From: Lutibacter flavus
GTDB lineage: Bacteria > Bacteroidota > Bacteroidia > Flavobacteriales > Flavobacteriaceae
Reading direction: 5' to 3'
Length of the DNA: 64,000 nucleotides
Assembly (NCBI RefSeq): GCF_900188355.1
Contig: NZ_FZNX01000002.1
Coordinates: forward strand, 186,001-250,000
Shown here: one piece after another, positions 9,273-19,061 of the stretch
Position numbering within the stretch: the first letter of the stretch is position 1
Layout: each line of letters begins with the position of its first letter
Made by a program: the position numbers and the translations under genes
The notes under the pieces: generated by a model
What the model was told of the DNA's origin: nothing
Seen by the model: the letters and a program-made list of their open reading frames with translations, nothing else
Databases searched by the model: none

Positions 9273-9646
9273 ATTTTTTGTTTATTTAACCAGGTAAGAG
9301 CAGCATTTTTAGAAGCAAATATTTCAAATTTGTACTTCTTAGTTTTTGCAATTTCTTTGTATAATACGGATAGAACGGTATTCTTTGGATTGTTAATAAT
9401 AATAGCATCTATAATACCGTTATAATTTTCTAAAGATTTATAGTTTTCTTCCACAATAACACTTAAATCTTCAATGGAAAAATTAAATTCAGCATCTCTG
9501 GTATCAGAAATAATTTTTAAAATTCTTGGGTACTGCTTATTATTTTTTGTAGCAATAATGTAATTTACAACTTCAGATAAATTAACATTTCCAATATATG
9601 CTGTTTCAAGTATATTAGTTGTTTTATTAAATTTTTCTTTAACCAT
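9269..9646 (-). CDS. Small cytosolic protein, SpoIIAA/STAS-like fold suspected
   Basis: A 125-residue protein without signal peptide. The alternation of strands and helices (TNILETAYIGNVNLSEVVNYI, ILKIISDTRDAEFNF, IDAIIINNPKNTVLSVLYK, KFEIFASKNAALTWL) recalls the SpoIIAA-like/STAS-like proteins common in Bacteroidota, where the ending 'F-x-s-x-x-A-x-x-W-L' is typical. The function is unknown. It sits between the flippase (9-base gap) and the esterase (4-base overlap), so it is translated with both. Confidence 0.8.
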   Translation of the reverse strand: MVKEKFNKTTNILETAYIGNVNLSEVVNYIIATKNNKQYPRILKIISDTRDAEFNFSIEDLSVIVEENYKSLENYNGIIDAIIINNPKNTVLSVLYKEIAKTKKYKFEIFASKNAALTWLNKQKI

Positions 9647-9655
9647 AACTAATTG

Positions 9656-11113
9656 TTATTTACGTTTTAATAGTTCCAGAATTTCCTTTTTTTCATTGAA
9701 ATAAATCAAAATTCCAAAAAGTAAAACCAATCCAATAGAAACTAAATAATTTTCTCTAAAGTGGTTAAAAGAAATATAGGAAACTACAATTGAAACTACT
9801 AAATAACTTCCAGACTTTTTTAGGTTATATGGCACTGGGTAATGTTTTTTTCCAATAAAATAGGAAAGTACCATCATAGTTCCATAAGCCAATAATGTTG
9901 CCCAGGCAGAAGCTATAAACCCAATTTTTGGAATCATTACTACATTTATTACAATGGTTATAATTGCTCCAATTATAGAAAAGAGCATTGCATAACGTGT
10001 CTTGTCAGTTAGCTTATACCAAATTGCCAGATTATGATAGACCCCTAAAAATAAATTAGCTAAAAGTACTATTGGAACAATTATTATGGCTTCCCAATAA
10101 GCTTCATTAATAAAAGGGCGTTTTAAAACATCAATAAAAACAACAATTCCAACAAAAACTAAGGAACCAACTATTATAAAATAATTTAGAATTTTAGCAT
10201 AGGTTTCTTTAGCGTCTTTTTTATGTGAATGATTAAAAAAGAATGGTTCAGCACCCAATCTAAAAGCCATAATATATAAATTCATAAAAATTGCTAATTT
10301 GTAACAAGCAGCATAGATTCCCATGGCATTTTTATCAATTAGTTTACCAATTAATATTTTATCTAAATTCTCGTTAATTACATAGGCAACTCCAGCAACT
10401 GCGATAGGCCAACTATAAGAAATTAATTTTTTGAAAAGAACGGAATTAAAACTCCACTTAAACTTCAATAAATATGGAATTAACAGCAAAAATGAAAAAG
10501 CACTACCAATAATATTAGCAATAAATATAAAGTTAACTTTTTGTGTACTGGTGGACAGTTCATTCAAAAAATCTGGTATGGATTTTCCGTTTGCTAAAAA
10601 CTCAGGAATAAACTTTAAAAATAATAAGTTAATAGCTACAATAATTCCAACATTAATTAATTTGATAGCAGTATATTTTAAAGGTCTTCCAGAAGCTCTT
10701 AAATAGGCAAATGGCACTACCATTAGGGTATCTAATGCTATAATTCCTATCAATAATTTAAGTTGCAACGGATTTTGATTAAAGTCGAAAATTGAAGTAA
10801 AAAATTCCGAAAATAAAAATGCAATAATTACAAACAAAGTGACGGTAACGAAAACACTAATAAATGCGGTTGAAATTAAGGAGTCTTTTTTTTCTTCAGT
10901 TTTATAAAACCTAAAAAAAGCGGTTTCCATTCCAAAAGTTAATAAAACAGATAAAAGCGCTATCCAAATATAAAAATTTGTGTTTTCGGCATAGTTATTA
11001 GTTGGTAAAGCATCCGTGTGTACTCGAACTAACAAAAAGTTAATAATACGAGGTAAAACAGCTGCAATTCCGTAAATTAGGGTGTCTTTAAAAAATCGTT
11101 TAAGTGCGCTCAA
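9656..11113 (-). CDS. Polysaccharide/lipid-linked oligosaccharide flippase (MOP superfamily, Wzx-like)
   Basis: A 485-residue polytopic membrane protein with about 12-14 hydrophobic helices distributed along its length. It has the N-terminal signature KRFFKDTLIYGIAAVLPRIINFLL and a central GVAYVINENLDKILIG loop seen in Wzx/MurJ-type proteins. It probably moves lipid-linked sugars across the inner membrane. It leads a run of five minus-strand genes (flippase, small protein, esterase, SRPBCC, dut) and has a -7-like promoter box 40 bases upstream. MurJ is an alternative, but no neighbouring cell-wall gene supports it. Confidence 0.92.
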   Translation of the reverse strand: MSALKRFFKDTLIYGIAAVLPRIINFLLVRVHTDALPTNNYAENTNFYIWIALLSVLLTFGMETAFFRFYKTEEKKDSLISTAFISVFVTVTLFVIIAFLFSEFFTSIFDFNQNPLQLKLLIGIIALDTLMVVPFAYLRASGRPLKYTAIKLINVGIIVAINLLFLKFIPEFLANGKSIPDFLNELSTSTQKVNFIFIANIIGSAFSFLLLIPYLLKFKWSFNSVLFKKLISYSWPIAVAGVAYVINENLDKILIGKLIDKNAMGIYAACYKLAIFMNLYIMAFRLGAEPFFFNHSHKKDAKETYAKILNYFIIVGSLVFVGIVVFIDVLKRPFINEAYWEAIIIVPIVLLANLFLGVYHNLAIWYKLTDKTRYAMLFSIIGAIITIVINVVMIPKIGFIASAWATLLAYGTMMVLSYFIGKKHYPVPYNLKKSGSYLVVSIVVSYISFNHFRENYLVSIGLVLLFGILIYFNEKKEILELLKRK

Positions 11114-11152
11114 ATTGAGTTTAGTGAAATAGTGTTATAAAACATAAATGTA

Positions 11153-11160
11153 CAAAAGTA
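11153..11160 (-). promoter_or_regulatory. Candidate -7 box for the flippase operon
   Basis: TACTTTTG on the minus strand matches the Bacteroidota -7 consensus TAnnTTTG exactly, 40 bases upstream of the flippase ATG. No TTTG is found 19 bases further upstream, so the assignment rests on one box. Confidence 0.45.
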
Positions 11161-11217
11161 TCATTTCATTTCAATAAAATTAATTTTAAGTTTAGTTATA
11201 AAGCTTATTTTAAAATA

Positions 11218-12087
11218 ATGGATTTAAAATTACAGCAACATATAGAAAGTGAAATTAACATAAAATTAAATCGAAATTTAAGATTTAATTGGCAAGCTGT
11301 TGGTGGAGGCTCAATAAATACAACTCATAAAATTTCTTCTGAAAATTTTAATTATTTCGTTAAAACAAATACTACTTCAGTTTTTAAAAACGGATTTAAA
11401 GAAGAGGTTCTAGGTTTGCAGTTTTTAAAAAAACAAGATACAATAGTACCAAAAATTATTATTGAAGGAATTTTTAATAATCATATTTATTTAGTGTTGG
11501 CTTGGATAGATGAAGGAGATAAAACAGTACAATTTTGGAAAAATTTCGCATTCCAATTAGCGAATTTACATCAACATTCATCTGAACAATTTGGATTGGA
11601 ATACCCAAATTATATGGGAGAATTACTTCAAAAGAATGCTTTTTATAACGATTTTTTTACTTTTTTTATTGAAAACAGATTAAAACCTCAAGTGAAATTA
11701 GCATTTAACAAAGGATTAATTCAAACAAAAGAGCTGTCTCATTTTGAAAACTTATATAAACAATTACCAAGTTTATTCCCAATAGAAAAACCAAGTGCGG
11801 TTCATGGAGATTTATGGAGTGGAAATTTTATTTGTTCCCTTAATAACAAAGCCGTTTTTATAGACCCTGCTGTCTATTATGGACATAGAGAAATTGATTT
11901 AGCTATGAGTACCTTATTTGGTGGGTTTTCACTTGAATTTTACAATGCTTACCAAGAAATACTCCCTTTAGAAAAAGGTTTTAAAAGCAGAAAGGATATT
12001 TATAATTTATATCCACTATTAATTCATTTAAACTTGTTTGGGAGATCATATTTTAGAAGTATAGAAACCATTGTTTCAAAATTTTAA
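11218..12087 (+). CDS. Fructosamine kinase family protein
   Basis: A 289-residue member of the fructosamine-3-kinase family (aminoglycoside phosphotransferase fold), which phosphorylates sugar adducts on proteins so that they fall off (deglycation). Visible features are the nucleotide loop GGGSINTTHKI, the catalytic loop HGDLWSGNF near residue 197, and the metal-binding/C-lobe stretch FIDPAVYYGHREIDLAM. The length is normal. gpsA starts 51 bases downstream with its own -7-like box. Confidence 0.95.
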   Translation: MDLKLQQHIESEINIKLNRNLRFNWQAVGGGSINTTHKISSENFNYFVKTNTTSVFKNGFKEEVLGLQFLKKQDTIVPKIIIEGIFNNHIYLVLAWIDEGDKTVQFWKNFAFQLANLHQHSSEQFGLEYPNYMGELLQKNAFYNDFFTFFIENRLKPQVKLAFNKGLIQTKELSHFENLYKQLPSLFPIEKPSAVHGDLWSGNFICSLNNKAVFIDPAVYYGHREIDLAMSTLFGGFSLEFYNAYQEILPLEKGFKSRKDIYNLYPLLIHLNLFGRSYFRSIETIVSKF

Positions 12088-12110
12088 GACTACAATTCAT
12101 TTTGTTTTTT

Positions 12111-12118
12111 TACTTTTG
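12111..12118 (+). promoter_or_regulatory. Candidate -7 box for gpsA
   Basis: TACTTTTG matches the Bacteroidota TAnnTTTG box and lies 20 bases before the gpsA ATG. No -33 TTTG at the expected distance was found. Confidence 0.4.
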
Positions 12119-12138
12119 GCATAACTAAATCTTAATAA

Positions 12139-13134
12139 ATGAGTAAAAACCCTAAAATTGCCGTTTTTGGCGGTGGAAGTTGGGCAACAGCCATTGTGAA
12201 AATGTTGTGTGAAAATTTGGAGCAAGTAGGTTGGTATATGCGTAACCAAAACGCAGTAGATTATATTAAAGAAAACGAACACAATCCAAATTATTTAAGC
12301 TCTGCAGAGTTTAATGTAGACCAATTATTCCTATCAAGTGATATTAATGAAATGGTGCGCTATGCAGATATATTGATATTTGCGATTCCTTCTGCATTTG
12401 TTAAAGTTGAACTTGATAAAATTACTGAAGAATTATCCTCAAAAATTGTGTTTTCAGCTATAAAAGGAATTATCCCTGAAACCGGATTAATTGTTGGTGA
12501 ACATTTTAATAAAATGCATAATGTACCACTTGAAAACATTGGTGTAATTACAGGCCCTTGCCACGCGGAAGAGGTTGCTATGGAACGCTTATCCTATTTA
12601 ACTATTGCAAGTAAAGATGAGGAAATAGCGAAGGTTATGAGTAAATACTTATCGAGTAATTATATTAAAACCAAAATTTCAGATGATATTATTGGCACTG
12701 AATATGCTGCAATGTTGAAAAATATTTATGCGATGGCTGCGGGTATGGCTCATGGTTTAGGTTATGGAGATAATTTTCAGGCGGTATTAATGTCAAATTC
12801 AATTCGTGAAATGAAGCGTTTTATTAAAAAGGTTCATAAAATGAAACGTAATATTAATAACTCTGCTTATTTAGGAGATTTATTAGTAACGGGTTATTCA
12901 GTTTTTAGTAGAAATAGAATGTTTGGAAATATGATTGGTAAAGGATATACCGTTAAAAGTGCAATGATGGAGATGAGTATGATTGCGGAAGGTTATTATG
13001 CTTCAAAAAGCGCTTATTTATTGAATGAAAAAAACAACATAAATACTCCAATAATTGATGCTGTATATCAAATATTATATCTTAATAAAAACCCTAAGAC
13101 AGTATTTAAAAACTTAACTAATCTTATAGATTAG
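12139..13134 (+). CDS. gpsA: Glycerol-3-phosphate dehydrogenase [NAD(P)+]
   Basis: This enzyme makes sn-glycerol-3-phosphate from dihydroxyacetone phosphate for phospholipid synthesis. The Rossmann motif FGGGSWATA is at residues 10-18. The substrate and catalytic region has GPCHAEEV and the conserved Lys of MLKNIYAMAAGMAHGLGYGDN (around residue 194). The C-terminal domain has GDLLVTGYSVFSRNRMFG, close to the family motif GDLxxTCxSxxSRN with the Cys replaced by Gly. The length of 331 aa is typical. No clear terminator follows before the cold-shock gene. Confidence 0.96.
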   Translation: MSKNPKIAVFGGGSWATAIVKMLCENLEQVGWYMRNQNAVDYIKENEHNPNYLSSAEFNVDQLFLSSDINEMVRYADILIFAIPSAFVKVELDKITEELSSKIVFSAIKGIIPETGLIVGEHFNKMHNVPLENIGVITGPCHAEEVAMERLSYLTIASKDEEIAKVMSKYLSSNYIKTKISDDIIGTEYAAMLKNIYAMAAGMAHGLGYGDNFQAVLMSNSIREMKRFIKKVHKMKRNINNSAYLGDLLVTGYSVFSRNRMFGNMIGKGYTVKSAMMEMSMIAEGYYASKSAYLLNEKNNINTPIIDAVYQILYLNKNPKTVFKNLTNLID

Positions 13135-13229
13135 TAACCTACTACTTAAGAAGTATTTAATAAATTTTAAAATAATTGTTTAAAACAACTAAATAATACT
13201 AACTTAGCTCTTTAATTTATTTTTTAACA

Positions 13230-13421
13230 ATGAAAACAGGTACAGTAAAATTTTTTAACGAGGCTAAAGGCTTTGGGTTTATTACAGATCAAGAATCAAA
13301 CACAGATTATTTTGTTCACATTTCAGGATTGATTGATGAAATCAGGGAAGGTGATTCAGTTGAGTTTGAGCTTAAAGAAGGTAAAAAAGGTTTAAATGCG
13401 GTAAACGTAAAAGTTGTTTAA
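13230..13421 (+). CDS. Cold-shock domain protein
   Basis: A 63-residue CspA-type OB-fold protein with RNP1 (KGFGFI) and RNP2 (YFVHIS). Such proteins bind single-stranded nucleic acids and act as RNA chaperones. The 95-base upstream region is AT-rich and contains two short inverted repeats (TACTT-AAG-AAGTA and TTGTTT-A-AAACAA), but I see no long structured leader of the kind that controls E. coli cspA. A clear terminator follows. Confidence 0.96.
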   Translation: MKTGTVKFFNEAKGFGFITDQESNTDYFVHISGLIDEIREGDSVEFELKEGKKGLNAVNVKVV

Positions 13422-13450
13422 TTAACAGCTAAAAATCTTTTAAAGTATTA

Positions 13451-13480
13451 AAACCCGTTCTAATTAGAATGGGTTTTTTT
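13451..13480 (+). terminator. Rho-independent terminator of the cold-shock gene
   Basis: AAACCCGTTCT/AGAATGGGTTT forms an 11-bp stem (one G-T pair) around the short loop AATT and ends in a seven-base T-tract, 30 bases after the stop codon. Confidence 0.92.
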
Positions 13481-13543
13481 GGCTTCATATTTTAAGATGT
13501 TTTATAGTTGATATATGTCATAATATTCCCATTACCTTTTTGT

Positions 13544-13551
13544 TAATTTTG
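13544..13551 (+). promoter_or_regulatory. Candidate -7 box for hemG
   Basis: TAATTTTG matches TAnnTTTG and lies 23 bases upstream of the hemG ATG. The -33 partner is not obvious. Confidence 0.4.
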
Positions 13552-13574
13552 ATACGGTAAACAAAACCATAGAT

Positions 13575-14102
13575 ATGGCTAATAGGATTGGTATTTTATA
13601 TGCAACTGTTGACGGACAAACATTAAAAATTTGTAATGAACTTGTTAAAACACTTCAAAAAAATAACATAAATGTAGAATTATTTTCTATAGATAATTTT
13701 AATGAAGATGTTTCAAGTTTTAAAAAACTTATAATAGGTTCTAGTATTAGATATGGAGTTCATAACGAAAAAATTATTGAATTTATAAATACAAATAAAG
13801 CAACGTTAGATACTATTAAAACGGCATTTTTCTCAGTAAATTTAGTTGCAAGAAAACCTGAAAAAAACAAACCAGAAACCAACCCTTACGTAATAAAGTT
13901 CTTTAAAACTATTGATTGGAAACCAACAATTGTTGAGGTTTTTGCAGGAATGTTAGACTATAAAAAATACAAAACTTTTGATAGAATAATGATCCAATTT
14001 ATTATGTGGATGACCAAAGGCCCAACAGATAGAAATACCAAAATTGAATATACAGATTGGGAAAAGGTGAAATTATTTGCGGATGTAATTCGAACTTTTT
14101 AA
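13575..14102 (+). CDS. hemG: Menaquinone-dependent protoporphyrinogen IX oxidase, HemG type
   Basis: A flavodoxin-like FMN protein that oxidises protoporphyrinogen IX to protoporphyrin IX in haem synthesis, passing electrons to quinone. The FMN phosphate loop is YATVDGQTLKI. The long central stretch FSVNLVARKPEKNKPETNPY, the DRIMIQFIMWMTKG insert and the late YTDWEKV are hallmark HemG segments that separate it from ordinary flavodoxins. Its 175 residues compare with 181 in E. coli. HemG is best known from gammaproteobacteria, and many Bacteroidota use other PPO types, so its presence is notable. The sensor kinase begins 42 bases downstream. Confidence 0.93.
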   Translation: MANRIGILYATVDGQTLKICNELVKTLQKNNINVELFSIDNFNEDVSSFKKLIIGSSIRYGVHNEKIIEFINTNKATLDTIKTAFFSVNLVARKPEKNKPETNPYVIKFFKTIDWKPTIVEVFAGMLDYKKYKTFDRIMIQFIMWMTKGPTDRNTKIEYTDWEKVKLFADVIRTF

Positions 14103-14144
14103 ATAATTGTATTATCTTACGGATAGATAAAAGGCCCCAATAAT

Positions 14145-17100
14145 ATGGTAAATGAATATATTGATAAAACCATAGAATTTATTTCCAATAATGGTTATAA
14201 ATCAAAAGAGGATTTGTTTTTAAAAAAAGCAACCATTTTTTTAACTGAATTATTAGATGTTAATTATGTTATAATAGATAAATACTCAATTGAAGAGCCT
14301 AATATTGCTGAAATTGAATGCTTTTACACAAAAAAGGAAAAAAAATTCTTCCCTAAAAGGCCTTATAATTTAGCTAGTACACCTTGTAAAAATGTTATAA
14401 ACAAAAGCATTTGCAGTTATTCTTCCAATACCAAAAATTTATTTCCAAAAGATGCTTTATTAACTGAACTAAGTATTGAAAGTTATATTGGGATTCCATT
14501 ATGGAATTCGAAAAATGAACCAATTGGATTAATTGCTATTATGGATGATGAACCAATTGTTGATGTTAAAACGGTTGAGAAAATAATTCAAATAATAGCT
14601 ATTAAAATTGAAAATATTTTAGAAAATATTATTTTTAATGATCAAATTACTATAAAAAACATAGACATTGAAGCTTCTCATAAGAATTTTGAGAAATTAT
14701 CTAATTTAACGTTTGAAGGGATTTTAATTCATAAAGAGGGTGTAGCAATTGATGTAAACCTTTCTTTTGTAAAAATGTTCGGTTACAAAAAAGAAGAATT
14801 AATTGGCAAAAATGTGGTTGACCTTCTTTTTGACAAACAATTTCATCAACAAATTTATAATAGTTCTAAAAAATCACATGCATTTCCTTATGAAATTTAT
14901 GGAATAAGAAAAGATAACTCAATAATTATTGTTGAAGTAGAATCTAAATTTATCCAATTAGGAGATTCTAAAAAAATAAGAGTTGCAGCAGTTAGAGATA
15001 TTTCCAAAAGAAAACAAGCTGAAAATAATTTAAATGAAGCTCAAAAAATCGCAAACATTGGAACTTTTGTTTTGGATATTGCTACAGGTTTTTGGGAAAG
15101 CACACCTGTTTTGGATGAAATATTAGGAATTGATACTAATTTTATTAAAAATTCTGAAAATACTGTACTCTTTATTCATCCAGAAGATCAACAAATAGTT
15201 TTAACTGATATTAAGGATTTACTTGAAAATAAAATAGAATTTTATAATAGAGAATATCGAATTTTAAAATATAATGATAAAAAAGAAGGTTGGATAAACA
15301 CAATAGGAAAATTAGAATTGGATATAAATGGAAATCCCGTTAAATTATTTGGAACAGTTCAAGATATCACTTTCTCAAAAAATAGAAATAGAGAGCTTAA
15401 GAATGCATTAAAAAAAGCTGAGGAGAGTGAAAATAATTTGTTTGAGGCGCAGAAAATTGCAGGTTTAGGATCTTATTCATTTGATATTAATTTAGACTAT
15501 TGGAGTAGCTCCATAATATTAAATAATATTTTTGGTATTGATTCAAATTACAATCAAAATTTTGATGGATGGCTTCAGTTAATTCATCCTGATGACAGAG
15601 AACAAATGACTTCTTATTTAGAAGAGGATATTTTAACGAATCATATGTTTTTTGATAAACAATATCGAATTATTAGAAATAATGATAAAGAAATTAGATG
15701 GGTTCACGGTTTTGGAAAATTATATTTTGATAAAAATGGAAATCCAATCCAATTGATAGGAACAATTCAAGATATTACTTCAACAATAAAAATACAAGAA
15801 GAACTTCAAAAGGCAAAACAAATTGCTGAAGAAAGTGAAGTTAAGTTTAAATCCTTGATAGAGCAGGCAGGAGATGCTTTATATTTATACAATTTTGAAG
15901 GCAAAATATTAGAAATTAATAATACATCTATAAATAATACAGGATACAGCAGAGAGGAATTACTATCTATGAATGTACGTGATTTAAATGTTGAATACCT
16001 GGATCTAGAAAAATTAAAGGGAATTTGGTCAACGCTTACAGCTGATAAATCAATTACAATAGAAAGTTGTCATAAACGTAAAAACGGTACTACTTTTCCA
16101 ACTGAAATTAGAATTTGTGCCATTTTTTTAAATGGCGAAAAGTTAATTTATGGGCTTGCAAGAGATATTTCTATAAGGAAAAAAGCTTCAGAGAAACTAA
16201 AACTTTTGTCCGCAGCAGTTTCACAAAGTGCAAACTCCATTATTATAACTGATAATAAGGGAGATATTGAATTTGTAAATCCTAAATTTTCAGAATTAAC
16301 AGGCTATACATACCAAGAAGTAGTTGGTAAAAACCCACGGATATTAAATTCTGGAACACATAATGAAAGATTTTATGAAAATTTATGGTCAACAGTATTA
16401 AATGGGAATATTTGGCAAGGACAAATTCAAAATAAAACAAAATCTGGGGAATTACTATGGGAACAATCAACAATAACTCCTATAAAAAATGAATTGGGTG
16501 CTATCACTAATTTTTTGGCAATTAAAGTTGATGTAACCGAACAAAAAAAGTCAGAGAAAAATTTAAAAGTTGCTTATACTAAAATAGAAAAAAATGAAGA
16601 TTACTTAAATCAGATTTTACAGACGGCTAATGAAGGTTTTTGGATAATTAATGGCAAGGGCGAAACTACTGATGTTAATATAAAAATGTGCAGTATTTTA
16701 GGGTACAATAAAGAAGAATTTATTGGTAAATCTATTTTTACATTTATAGATGAAAATAACAATAAAATATTTAAAGAACAAATCCGATTAAGAAAGAAAG
16801 GGCAATCTTCCAGTTATGAAATTGAACTGATAAAAAAGGATGGAAATAAAGTTATTTGCTTATTTAATACATCACCAATTTATGACAGTGAAAATAACTT
16901 AAATGGATCTTTTGCTTTAGTTACAAATATTACAACTTTAAAACTTGCATCTAATAAACTTAAAGCAAGAAATACAGAATTAAATAATTTGAGTAAAGAA
17001 TTGTTTGATAAAAATAAATTGTTAAATGATTCAAGAAATAGGTTTGTGAATTTATTTGATTATAGCCCAGTATCTTTATGGGAAGAAGATTTTTTTGAAG

Positions 17101-19061
17101 TAAAAAATTTAATAAAAAATAAAGGTATTAAAATTGAAGGCTTAGAAGAATATTTTAATAATAACCATAATTTTTTACTAGAGTGCATCTCTAAAATAAA
17201 AATTTTAAAAGTAAATAAAAATACACTAAATCTTTTTGGAGCAAAAGATATTGCAGAATTAAAAATACATTTAAAAAATAGTAATACAGATCTATCTTTT
17301 AATGTGCTAAAAAAAGAGATTGTAGCAATTGCTTCAGGTAATGCAAATTTCTCTTGCGAGACAGAATTCACAAAAACTGATGGAACCTTAATTTCTGCAA
17401 TTATAAAGTCTGAAATTGACAGTGATGGAAAAGCAATTGTTTCGGTATTAGATATTACAGATATAAAAAACACAAAAAATCAATTGAATAAGGCCAAATT
17501 AAAAGCCGAAAAAAGTGATGAACGTTATAGATTGGCAGTTTCAGCTACGGGTTTAGGTATTTGGGATTGGGATGTGATTTCAAATAAAACACATTATTCA
17601 AAGCTGTATAAAAAACAAGTAGGATATGAAGAAGATGAATTAGAAAATAAATTTTCAACTTGGAAAGATTTATTGCATCCAAATGATAGTGAAGCAGTAG
17701 AGCTTAAATTTGATAATTATTTAAAAAACCCTGTAGGACAATATCTTTCTGAATTTAGATTGCGACACAAGAACGGATCCTATATTTGGATACTTTCAAT
17801 GGCAGAGTCTATTAAAAATGAAAAAGGTGAGGTTATTAGAATGTTTGGCTCCCATAGAGATATTACTATAAGAAAAAAAGCACTTTCAAAACTAGAGAAA
17901 CAAACGGCAGAACTGGTTAAATCAAAAGAAAAAGCAGAAGAAAGTAATAGGCTAAAAACAGAGTTTTTAAATAACATGTCTCACGAAATTAGAACACCTA
18001 TGAATGGGATTTTAGGTTTTTCTGAATTTTTATCTGACGAAAATTTACCAATTTCAAAAAGAAATTATTTTATTAAAATAATTCAAAATAGTGGTAATCA
18101 GTTGCTTAGAGTAATTGATGATATTTTGGAAATTTCACGACTTGAAACAAAACAAGTTAAAGTGATTGAAAAACCTGTTTGTCTCAATGATTTATTAATG
18201 GAATTATTTTCTATTTTTGATATAAAAGCTAAAGAAAATAAAATACCATTATATATAAAAACTGAACTTACTGATGAACAAAGTATCATTTATACAGATA
18301 AGTCAAAACTGAATAAAATAGTAAGTAATTTATTGGAAAATTCTTTAAAATATACCAATAAGGGAAATATTAGTTTTGGTTATAAACTTATTAATAACAA
18401 GATAGAAATCTTTGTAAAAGATACAGGAATAGGTATTAATTTAGAAAAACAGAAAATTATTTTTGAAAGGTTTTCACAAGAAAATGAAGAAACTTCTCGA
18501 ACTTTAGGCGGGTTGGGATTAGGATTATCAATTGCAAAGGAAAATACTGAATTATTAGGAGGTGAAATTTCTGTAAATTCTATAAAATGGCAAGGATCAA
18601 CTTTTGTTGTATCGATTCCTTATAAGCCAGTAAATATAAATTCTGAAATTGATAATGTTAAAAATAATATTATAGAAACTAAACCAAAGTATGTTATTTT
18701 AATAGGGGAAGATGAAGAAATAAATTACTTATTTATTGAAATTTTGGTTTCAAAAATATTTGACGATAATTGTGATATTTTACATGCAAAAGATGGTGTT
18801 GAAGCTGTTGAATTGTGCAATAAAAGAGCAGATATAGATTTTGTGTTGATGGATATAAACATGCCAAATATGAATGGTTTTGAAGCAACAAAAATAATTA
18901 GAGAATTAAGGCCAAATTTACCAATAATAGCTCAAACGGCATATTCATCGTCTGAAGATAAAGAAAAGGCTTTTTCAGCAGGTTGTAACGATTTTATATC
19001 TAAACCCATAAATAACAAAGAGTTAAAAACAATTATAGATTATCAATTACGTTTGAATTGA
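14145..19061 (+). CDS. Giant hybrid sensor histidine kinase (GAF, multiple PAS, HisKA, HATPase, receiver)
   Basis: A 1638-residue cytoplasmic hybrid kinase without transmembrane helices. A GAF domain covers roughly residues 1-155. About seven or eight PAS/PAC modules follow (approximate starts 178, 295, 435, 565, 690, 820, a degenerate one near 965, and 1125), most ending in PAC-like DIT/DIS-x-RK linkers. HisKA carries His1280 (NNMSHEIRTPMNGI). The HATPase has VSNLLENSLKYT, VKDTGIGI and GGLGLGLSIAKE. The receiver domain has the acidic pair in GEDEE and phospho-acceptor Asp1570 (LMDINMPNMNG). It probably integrates redox, oxygen or small-ligand signals. Its TGA stop overlaps the TTG start of the next gene. 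Confidence 0.95.
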   Translation: MVNEYIDKTIEFISNNGYKSKEDLFLKKATIFLTELLDVNYVIIDKYSIEEPNIAEIECFYTKKEKKFFPKRPYNLASTPCKNVINKSICSYSSNTKNLFPKDALLTELSIESYIGIPLWNSKNEPIGLIAIMDDEPIVDVKTVEKIIQIIAIKIENILENIIFNDQITIKNIDIEASHKNFEKLSNLTFEGILIHKEGVAIDVNLSFVKMFGYKKEELIGKNVVDLLFDKQFHQQIYNSSKKSHAFPYEIYGIRKDNSIIIVEVESKFIQLGDSKKIRVAAVRDISKRKQAENNLNEAQKIANIGTFVLDIATGFWESTPVLDEILGIDTNFIKNSENTVLFIHPEDQQIVLTDIKDLLENKIEFYNREYRILKYNDKKEGWINTIGKLELDINGNPVKLFGTVQDITFSKNRNRELKNALKKAEESENNLFEAQKIAGLGSYSFDINLDYWSSSIILNNIFGIDSNYNQNFDGWLQLIHPDDREQMTSYLEEDILTNHMFFDKQYRIIRNNDKEIRWVHGFGKLYFDKNGNPIQLIGTIQDITSTIKIQEELQKAKQIAEESEVKFKSLIEQAGDALYLYNFEGKILEINNTSINNTGYSREELLSMNVRDLNVEYLDLEKLKGIWSTLTADKSITIESCHKRKNGTTFPTEIRICAIFLNGEKLIYGLARDISIRKKASEKLKLLSAAVSQSANSIIITDNKGDIEFVNPKFSELTGYTYQEVVGKNPRILNSGTHNERFYENLWSTVLNGNIWQGQIQNKTKSGELLWEQSTITPIKNELGAITNFLAIKVDVTEQKKSEKNLKVAYTKIEKNEDYLNQILQTANEGFWIINGKGETTDVNIKMCSILGYNKEEFIGKSIFTFIDENNNKIFKEQIRLRKKGQSSSYEIELIKKDGNKVICLFNTSPIYDSENNLNGSFALVTNITTLKLASNKLKARNTELNNLSKELFDKNKLLNDSRNRFVNLFDYSPVSLWEEDFFEVKNLIKNKGIKIEGLEEYFNNNHNFLLECISKIKILKVNKNTLNLFGAKDIAELKIHLKNSNTDLSFNVLKKEIVAIASGNANFSCETEFTKTDGTLISAIIKSEIDSDGKAIVSVLDITDIKNTKNQLNKAKLKAEKSDERYRLAVSATGLGIWDWDVISNKTHYSKLYKKQVGYEEDELENKFSTWKDLLHPNDSEAVELKFDNYLKNPVGQYLSEFRLRHKNGSYIWILSMAESIKNEKGEVIRMFGSHRDITIRKKALSKLEKQTAELVKSKEKAEESNRLKTEFLNNMSHEIRTPMNGILGFSEFLSDENLPISKRNYFIKIIQNSGNQLLRVIDDILEISRLETKQVKVIEKPVCLNDLLMELFSIFDIKAKENKIPLYIKTELTDEQSIIYTDKSKLNKIVSNLLENSLKYTNKGNISFGYKLINNKIEIFVKDTGIGINLEKQKIIFERFSQENEETSRTLGGLGLGLSIAKENTELLGGEISVNSIKWQGSTFVVSIPYKPVNINSEIDNVKNNIIETKPKYVILIGEDEEINYLFIEILVSKIFDDNCDILHAKDGVEAVELCNKRADIDFVLMDINMPNMNGFEATKIIRELRPNLPIIAQTAYSSSEDKEKAFSAGCNDFISKPINNKELKTIIDYQLRLN

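Noticed and set aside
13135..13229. Cold-shock RNA thermosensor before the csp gene
   Set aside because: Only short, weak inverted repeats are present; the leader is too short and AT-rich to support the claim.
17060..17473. Minus-strand ORF of 137 codons inside the giant kinase
   Set aside because: The plus-strand frame has clear PAS and kinase motifs through this region; the antisense product has no recognisable domain.
14145..19061. Repeated DNA inside the kinase gene as a CRISPR or tandem repeat
   Set aside because: Similarity is at the protein level between PAS modules; there are no short identical repeats with spacers, and no CRISPR array was seen anywhere.
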